Position numbers and translations under genes: made by a program. A stretch of DNA of 64,000 bases from Pelodera strongyloides (Eukaryota > Nematoda > Chromadorea > Rhabditida > Rhabditidae): positions 248,001-312,000 of the forward strand of contig JAANDG010000013.1 in NCBI GenBank assembly GCA_036852015.1. Reading direction: 5' to 3'. This document shows positions 63,601-64,000 of the stretch, in pieces. Below the pieces are notes generated by a model that saw nothing but the letters and a program-made list of their open reading frames with translations, was not told where the DNA came from and did no database searches. Within the stretch, counting starts at the first letter, position 1, and every line of letters begins with the position of its first letter.

Positions 63601-64000
63601 GTTACGACAGGTGACTTTCAGTTAGAGATCCTCAGTTGTGAATAGATTATTGATACATATATCGAAACATATGCACTCAAAAGGATACCCTAAGACGAAC
63701 GTGCTTCACAATACGTGCTTCACAACTTGTTCAAGTATATCACGAAACGTATAGTATACAGTCGGTGCCACGAATACAGACGGTTAATTACTTCAAGTAT
63801 TGTAGTTTAAAAGTTTGAATGTAGTTGGGTGGTCAGCGCGATAGAGAGAGAGAGATAGAGAGAATAGAATAGCTACATGGCAGCTATTCTGTGAGAAACA
63901 AAAGAGATAGTCCAGTTATACCGGGATAGCAGTTCCGACATTTTCTCCAAAGTCTAACGGTCTCTTTCAGAAAAAAACTCTGAACCGGCTACATCAATAT
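25110..64000 (+). CDS. Giant modular extracellular protein: beta-helix, EGF, IPT, cadherin-like, mucin stalk (3' end beyond window)
   Basis: I assembled about 80 exons joined in consistent phase, about 3,050 codons so far. The start is the ATG after a TTTCAG acceptor; MEVRILFTLVTGTVAAFL is a signal peptide. Order by residue: beta-helix modules (~20-1032), six EGF repeats (1033-1265), IPT/TIG-like (~1260-1330), a seventh EGF (~1369-1400), a long set of beta-sandwich-like and Cys-rich modules (~1400-2700), a cadherin-like repeat (~2705-2830), then a Thr/Ser-rich stalk. The last exon (63971) runs off the window, so a membrane anchor may follow. This is a secreted or type-I membrane protein of an epithelial or matrix kind (inference). 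The beta-helix caps resemble those of insect bark beetle/anakonda, but the overall architecture is different and I do not name an orthologue. Mean exon is about 115 nt. Introns hold most of the repeats listed here. No frameshift or in-frame stop was needed in the model. Confidence 0.85.
25503..25655. repeat. Inverted repeat GGTAGAATCTTCGAGCTTA; related copy at 62085-62170
   Basis: GGTAGAATCTTCGAGCTTA at the left matches TAAGCTC(T)AAGATTCTACC at the right. The inner sequence GGACAGATGTAAACCAAATC and TTTATGTCAACGTT recurs at 62085-62170 with the same left end, so it is a dispersed element. Both copies are intronic. Confidence 0.75.
26047..26262 (+). repeat. Tandem duplication, about 108-bp unit
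   Basis: Two adjacent copies share GAGGGCAACAACCAAAAGTC, then GACACGNGGTTTTGAAACGC and ATGCTGGAAAGCCGCATTTC. Each contains one end of an inverted-repeat element related to MITE family B, so a MITE end and its flank were duplicated together. Confidence 0.85.
26800..27004. repeat. MITE family A copy (diverged left end)
   Basis: Left end AAAGCAAAAAACTGGCCGG, right end CCGGCCGGTATTTCGCTTTAA. Intronic. Confidence 0.85.
28694..28780 (+). repeat. GGCGTT/GGCGAT hexamer minisatellite
   Basis: A run of GTTGGCGTTGGTGTTGGCG and GATGGCGTTGGCG units. It is in an intron between the microexon and the 28821 exon; a related GGCGATAGC pair lies at 28270-28290. Confidence 0.85.
29487..29760 (+). mobile_element. 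tRNA-derived SINE, family 2, with target-site duplication
   Basis: Begins GGGGGGCGTGGCGCAGTGGC (A box), with GGTTCGATCCCGGCCC (B box) 40 bases on. A GC-rich body follows, with CGGCTTCCCGAGAAAATTGG and ACCCGGACCCCGGTGCACC. The element ends in a TTTATCTTTATCTTTATCC tail. Flanks are TACATAGTAAA before and TATATAGTAAA after, an 11-bp target-site duplication with one change. Intronic in the giant gene. Confidence 0.85.
29829..29999. repeat. MITE family A copy
   Basis: AGAGCGAAATACCGGCCGG ... AACCGACCGATAATTCGCTTTAA, with the family's interior (GAATTCTTGCGTATTTATGC-like). Intronic. Confidence 0.9.
30044..30057 (+). repeat. Poly-G tract, 14 bases
   Basis: An uninterrupted run of G in an intron. 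Confidence 0.9.
30611..30639 (-). repeat. Interstitial telomeric repeat (TTAGGC)4
   Basis: TAAGCCTAAGCCTAAGC and continuing: more than four exact units of GCCTAA, the complement of the nematode telomere repeat. A two-unit run is at 52263-52281. It supports a nematode origin. Confidence 0.9.
32375..32808. mobile_element. Foldback element, 434 bp
   Basis: GAAGGGACGGGCCCATCAAA at the left is complemented by TTTAATGGGCCCGTCCCTTT at the right. Inner arms include CTACGGTATGGTTCTCCGA and complement, and CGGAGTCTACAG-type stretches around a short loop near 32600. Non-coding; intronic. Confidence 0.85.
33533..33679. repeat. MITE family A copy
   Basis: TTAAAGCGAAATACCGGCCG ... AACCGGTATTTCGCTTTAA; the right end has lost part of the arm. 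Intronic. Confidence 0.9.
33793..36527 (+). CDS. Segment: beta-helix rungs of the first module
   Basis: Exons 33793-33904, 34230-34334, 34498-34563, 34667-34810, 35031-35156, 35553-35627, 35771-35892, 36118-36207 (or from 36082), 36358-36527. The protein shows repeated rungs of the type G-(I/V/F)-x-(V/I/L)-x-x-(S/N/T) with N at turns: GDGILVNSTNNLNINNSLFG, GGLTIGGQSADCEVRV, NNFYANLAFNVIYAG. These are typical of a parallel beta-helix with PbH1-type repeats, extracellular and often glycosylated (many N-x-S/T). Almost every exon boundary is phase 1 at a glycine codon, which suggests exon duplication in the history of the module. Confidence 0.8.
35672..35708 (+). repeat. CT microsatellite
   Basis: Pure CT dinucleotide run in an intron, about 60 bases from the acceptor of the 35771 exon, where it may act as an extended pyrimidine tract. 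Confidence 0.95.
36633..36720 (+). repeat. MITE family B, left half
   Basis: TTTTAAAGTGATATAACAGC then CGTTTTTTGAAAAG. No right end nearby. Confidence 0.65.
36856..42001 (+). CDS. Segment: second beta-helix module
   Basis: Exons 36856-37043, 37490-37627, 37940-38030, 38170-38251, 38717-38805, 38958-39072, 39241-39342, 39679-39759, 40044-40138, 40858-40941, 41064-41127, 41914-42001. It opens (residues ~627-690) with a second cap, IIPEGKVVILEPGVHIQFAP, then VEGKLYINGTDGKPIRLTG and WNGLVIKSG, parallel to the cap near residue 134. Rungs follow (NSGSGIHFDHPS, GNAYGIHIEEQ, QAGVLFTGSAQLFEVLNG, NNQFDGNVNT). The module ends with SKEC and passes into the EGF array. So the N-terminal third holds two consecutive beta-helix modules of similar size. 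Confidence 0.8.
37068..37474. repeat. MITE family B copy, enlarged
   Basis: TTTTAAAACGGTATAACATC at the left and AAAACCGGCTGTTATATCAC at the right form inverted ends around about 360 bp. It fills nearly the whole intron between the 36856 and 37490 exons. Confidence 0.65.
37667..37752 (+). pseudogene. tRNA-like sequence with CUA anticodon loop
   Basis: GGCATAGCTCAACAGGTAGA, an anticodon stem CTCGA/TCGAG with loop CTCTAAA (anticodon CTA, which would read UAG), and a T arm GTGGGTTCGAATCCTAC. The acceptor stem does not pair, and extra bases sit in the variable region. It resembles the SINE family 1 heads, so it is taken as a tRNA-like relic. Confidence 0.55.
38295..38447. repeat. GGCCGTATTCAC-ended inverted repeat element
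   Basis: CAGGCCGTATTCACCAATCA at the left and TGGTGAATACGGCCTCAGG at the right, with GAGCCCTC / GAGGGCTC inside. Same class as 39868, 54953 and 60111. Intronic. Confidence 0.8.
39868..40006. repeat. GGCCGTATTCAC-ended inverted repeat element
   Basis: GAGCAGGCCGTATGTATAAG at the left, GTTCGTGAATACGGCCACG at the right. Short CCCAGCGGGAAC and GGGAACGGAACC motifs lie between. Intronic, ends 37 bases before the exon at 40044. Confidence 0.75.
40167..40643. mobile_element. TIR element, 477 bp, with many GACGCCT motifs
   Basis: Terminal inverted repeats of about 37 bp start GGCTAAATGACATAAGCACC and continue to GGGACCCGACGGCGCC; the right end is the complement. At least a dozen GACGCCT/AGGCGTC copies fill both subterminal regions, the layout of transposase-binding sites. 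The centre is AT-rich. Non-autonomous. Intronic. Confidence 0.9.
41148..41632. mobile_element. Foldback element, 485 bp, near-perfect arms
   Basis: TTAAAGGGACAGGTTCACC ... GGTGCACCTATCCCTTCAA. The arms match over more than 200 bases (for example CCGCAGCCATGGTAAGTGGG and complement). It is directly abutted by the MITE family A copy at 41631. Confidence 0.9.
41631..41803. repeat. MITE family A copy abutting a foldback
   Basis: CAAAGCGAATTACCGTCCGG ... CCCGGCCGGTATTTCGTTTTAA. Intronic. Confidence 0.9.
42388..45898 (+). CDS. Segment: six EGF-like repeats
   Basis: Exons 42388-42557, 42867-42966, 44092-44175, 44575-44633, 44932-45061, 45326-45410, 45740-45898. Each has the six-Cys EGF layout, for example CPKQCSGKGVCRADGTCIC then AAGFSGDDC; CTVDCNGHGRCIGSTCQCYP; CTGNGICTGLNICTC; CVNGECKSGSCVC; CSFNGECTAPNQCRC; CAHGECDTMTRTCSC then AEGWTGAAC. 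They are short tenascin/teneurin-like repeats without an obvious calcium-binding consensus (no D-I-D-E-C starts). Exon boundaries fall inside repeats in several cases. The 45326-45410 exon ends at a donor that has been tandemly copied (see repeat at 45411). Confidence 0.9.
43818..43997. repeat. MITE family A copy
   Basis: CGAAGCGAAATACCGTTTTTG ... AACCGGCCGGAATTTCGCTTTAA. Intronic, upstream of the third EGF exon. Confidence 0.9.
45411..45516 (+). repeat. Minisatellite copying a 5' splice site five times
   Basis: Starting at the true donor of the 45326-45410 exon, GACACGGTAAGCGGGGTGT-like units repeat with GTAAGC at about 45411, 45438, 45463, 45483 and 45508. Reading past the first donor gives an immediate stop (CGG TAA), so only the first site keeps the frame. 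Confidence 0.85.
45800..47201 (+). CDS. Segment: IPT/TIG-like domain and seventh EGF
   Basis: Exons 45740-45898 (3' part), 46230-46330, 46762-46868, 47107-47201. After the sixth EGF comes SILFVLPQTLEVGETNKIIN, GMEFP, then YKCIFGAMISQGVWRSSSLV and RCSVPQGMLPG. The order 'P..G.....G..F....Y.C.F......V.......RC.VP' is that of an IPT/TIG Ig-like domain. The final exon adds CLSTCDGACVGPLCVCPIGK, a further Cys-rich EGF-like repeat that closes with CS in the next exon. Confidence 0.7.
46520..46698. repeat. MITE family A copy
   Basis: TTTAAAGCGAAATACGGGCCGG ... AACCGGTCATTATTTCGCT. Intronic. Confidence 0.9.
47360..54885 (+). CDS. Segment: beta-sandwich-like array and cysteine-rich centre
   Basis: Exons 47360-47468, 47839-47926, 48198-48361, 48775-48920, 49292-49348, 49619-49742, 50157-50281, 50471-50567, 50934-51068, 51255-51332, 51593-51770, 52023-52111, 52368-52478, 52796-52936, 53381-53612, 53830-53908, 54267-54419, 54708-54885. 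Visible blocks: LTVWSLSGESDFSWAL; a carboxypeptidase-regulatory-like stretch, LANMPVVLEIRRTDES and VYTDKNGRFFHDYTP; IEYAVENTGETELSGWRI and VKDEDYNSVLSTAANAQIEL (CARDB-like 'NTG' strands); GYYQLKVTSSSHLPYEE; then a Cys-rich part ending CISALDSECPAPARYKRSAS. These recall large extracellular proteins of several invertebrates and bacteria; that comparison is from memory. The 49292 exon is chosen by phase and is least sure. Confidence 0.7.
47656..47833. repeat. MITE family A copy next to an exon
   Basis: TTAAAGCGAAATACCGGCCG ... CCGGCCGGTATTTCGCTTTAA, immediately followed by TTCAG|CCCCTATCC of the 47839 exon, so the MITE end supplies part of the pyrimidine tract. Confidence 0.9.
48094..48132 (+). 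repeat. CT-rich microsatellite
   Basis: CT dinucleotides with occasional G in an intron. Confidence 0.9.
49078..49220. repeat. MITE family A copy (shortened)
   Basis: CAATACCGGCCGGTTTTTG ... AAACTTGCCGGTATTTCGCTTTG. It is preceded by a tandem pair of CATATCGGNGAAGTCATC ATCATCACA units at 49018-49080. Confidence 0.85.
49972..50135. repeat. Perfect-arm hairpin related to MITE family A
   Basis: AAAGCGAAATGCTAGCCTCT ... AGGGGCTAGAATTTCGCTTTA, with GGAAAATTTGCATATGATAA and its complement. The arms of about 75 bases pair almost without mismatch, so it is young. It ends about 20 bases before the acceptor region of the 50157 exon. Confidence 0.9.
51951..51990 (+). repeat. Tandem repeat CCCTAATTAT x4
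   Basis: Four exact 10-bp units in an intron, 33 bases before the exon at 52023. Confidence 0.95.
52263..52281 (-). repeat. Short interstitial telomeric repeat
   Basis: GTAAGCCTAAGCCTAAGCC: about three units of the TTAGGC complement. Confidence 0.75.
53083..53170 (+). repeat. MITE family B, left half
   Basis: TTTAAAGCCGTGTAGCAGC then TGGTTTTTGAAACTTATGC. No partner right end was seen. Confidence 0.6.
54953..55079. repeat. GGCC(G/A)TATTCAC-ended element, subfamily with AGAAAAAGA core
   Basis: CTGAGGCCATATCCACCACG ... AGTAGTGAATAGGGCCTCTG. The inside (ATAGTCCCTGGGG, GAAAATAGCATTCTAATG, ACGCAGAGAAAAAGA) is shared with 60111-60247. Intronic. Confidence 0.85.
55121..55232. repeat. MITE family A copy (internally deleted)
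   Basis: TTAAAGCGAATACGGTCTAG ... AACCGGCCGGTATTTCGCTTTAA, about 110 bp, shorter than other copies. Confidence 0.85.
55250..61110 (+). CDS. Segment: helical region and CARDB-like beta-sandwiches
   Basis: Exons 55250-55354, 55549-55719, 56040-56126, 56230-56313, 56548-56715, 57172-57271, 57379-57491, 57900-57995, 58376-58461, 59242-59361, 59573-59654, 59933-60032, 60489-60586, 60770-60915, 61032-61110. First a probably alpha-helical domain (SLFIDFIDKLEVLAPLDELK; SQAQLLIASADRLKALSRQ). Then strands of the kind 'IAIHVTNAK...IDIEGVELNVD', a conserved-looking core LFYFVYPRVNTSEDPSTPYT, ALVSFINSGYVPLKNVKVID, and VKYDVGDIASGKSKSVTY. The exon at 58376 joins directly to 59242, giving INSG-YVPL; the sequence between is a foldback insertion. 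The acceptor of the 56040 exon is CAGAG rather than the first CAG, required by frame. Confidence 0.7.
55839..56020. repeat. MITE family A copy
   Basis: TTTAAAGCGAAATACCGATCGG ... AACCGGCCGGTATTTCGCTTTAA. It lies just upstream of the 56040 exon, again contributing to the acceptor neighbourhood. Confidence 0.9.
58120..58302. repeat. MITE family A copy
   Basis: TTTTAAAGCGAAATACCAGCCGG ... AACCGGCCAGTATTTCGCTTTAA. Interior resembles the 55121 copy (AGTTTTTATTCTAATTTTTG). Confidence 0.9.
58515..59002. mobile_element. Foldback element, 488 bp, near-perfect arms
   Basis: AAAGGGATGGGTTCACTAG ... CTAGTGAACCCTTCCCTTTAA, with arms of more than 200 bases (GTACAAAGGTAAACTTAAGC and complement). It splits the 58461-59242 intron and explains the false exon-like frame after 59009. 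Confidence 0.9.
60111..60247. repeat. GGCC(G/A)TATTCAC-ended element, subfamily with AGAAAAAGA core
   Basis: CCTGAGGCCATATTCGCCAC ... TTGAGTGGTGAATATGTTCTC. Shares its interior with 54953-55079. Confidence 0.85.
60633..60659 (+). repeat. TG microsatellite
   Basis: Pure TG dinucleotide run in an intron. Confidence 0.95.
61397..62782 (+). CDS. Segment: cadherin-like repeat
   Basis: Exons 61397-61532, 61858-61992, 62402-62483, 62688-62782. After FPESWPNAGSIIGTIDANSP comes LHYSLYSTNGDGQYSIDPET, then G-EIYAEE and VCLTAEVRDDKGQ. This follows the cadherin pattern G-x-(V/I)-x-A-x-D/N-x-D ... F/Y-x-I-D-x-x-T-G-x-I ... V-x-D, although the A-x-D-x-D site is altered (DANSP) and DRE is absent. Calcium binding is therefore doubtful. 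It ends with TRVPVAINTGG and a short Cys-containing linker. Confidence 0.65.
62851..62920 (+). repeat. Tandem repeat ATATAACGCC
   Basis: Several units of CCATATATAACG in an intron. Confidence 0.85.
63029..64000 (+). CDS. Segment: Thr/Ser-rich mucin-like stalk
   Basis: Exons 63029-63610 and 63971 onward (open at the window end). The 582-nt exon, by far the longest in the gene, encodes about 194 residues rich in Thr, Ser, Glu and Pro (TARDTTASVTTQSSPTT; PSTEPPTTVVETTEVPTTSS). Such stretches are usually O-glycosylated stalks just outside the membrane, so a transmembrane segment may follow beyond 64000. This is inferred. Confidence 0.8.

Overview
The window is eukaryotic and most likely from a nematode. 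Coding sequence lies in many short exons (about 60-200 nt) bounded by GT...(T)TTCAG or TTTAG introns. Two start codons sit just downstream of a TTTTAG/TTTCAG acceptor with no upstream exon, as expected for spliced-leader trans-splicing. Short interstitial runs of the nematode telomere repeat (TTAGGC on the other strand) occur at 30611-30639 and 52263-52281. I cannot name the genus. All exon models were built by hand from splice-site consensus, open frames and intron-phase matching; the four spliced models other than the small 15-17 kb locus are phase-consistent from end to end.

Layout, all genes on the + strand. (1) 82-4857: 3' part of a gene for a nuclear-looking, arginine/serine-rich protein, unrecognised. 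(2) 5691-8163 and (3) 9191-13565: two tandem small genes (about 250 and 257 aa) that share a short motif EEE(K/R)xRRRAxxFWFVR(E/D)RP. The first has two live copies of the motif exon and a dead third copy. (4) 15182-17027: a tentative three-exon gene of about 93 aa. 17-25 kb is intergenic, with a 5'-truncated, multiply frameshifted CR1/jockey-like LINE at 20015-22729. (5) 25110 to beyond 64000: a single giant gene with about 80 exons and about 3,050 codons in the window, continuing past the end. It encodes a secreted or type-I membrane protein: signal peptide, two right-handed beta-helix modules, six EGF-like repeats, an IPT/TIG-like domain, another EGF, a long array of beta-sandwich-like modules around a cysteine-rich centre, a cadherin-like repeat and a Thr/Ser-rich mucin stalk.

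The introns are crowded with non-autonomous elements: at least a dozen copies of a roughly 180 bp inverted-repeat MITE (ends TTAAAGCGAAATACCGGCCGG), a second MITE family, long foldback elements with a shared AAAGGGACGGGCCC-like end, a GGCCGTATTCAC-ended family, a GC-rich foldback with many GACGCCT motifs, and two tRNA-derived SINE families.

The most interesting points are the FWFVR-motif gene pair with visible exon birth and death, the large extracellular protein with its unusual domain order, and several places where a local tandem duplication has copied a splice site.
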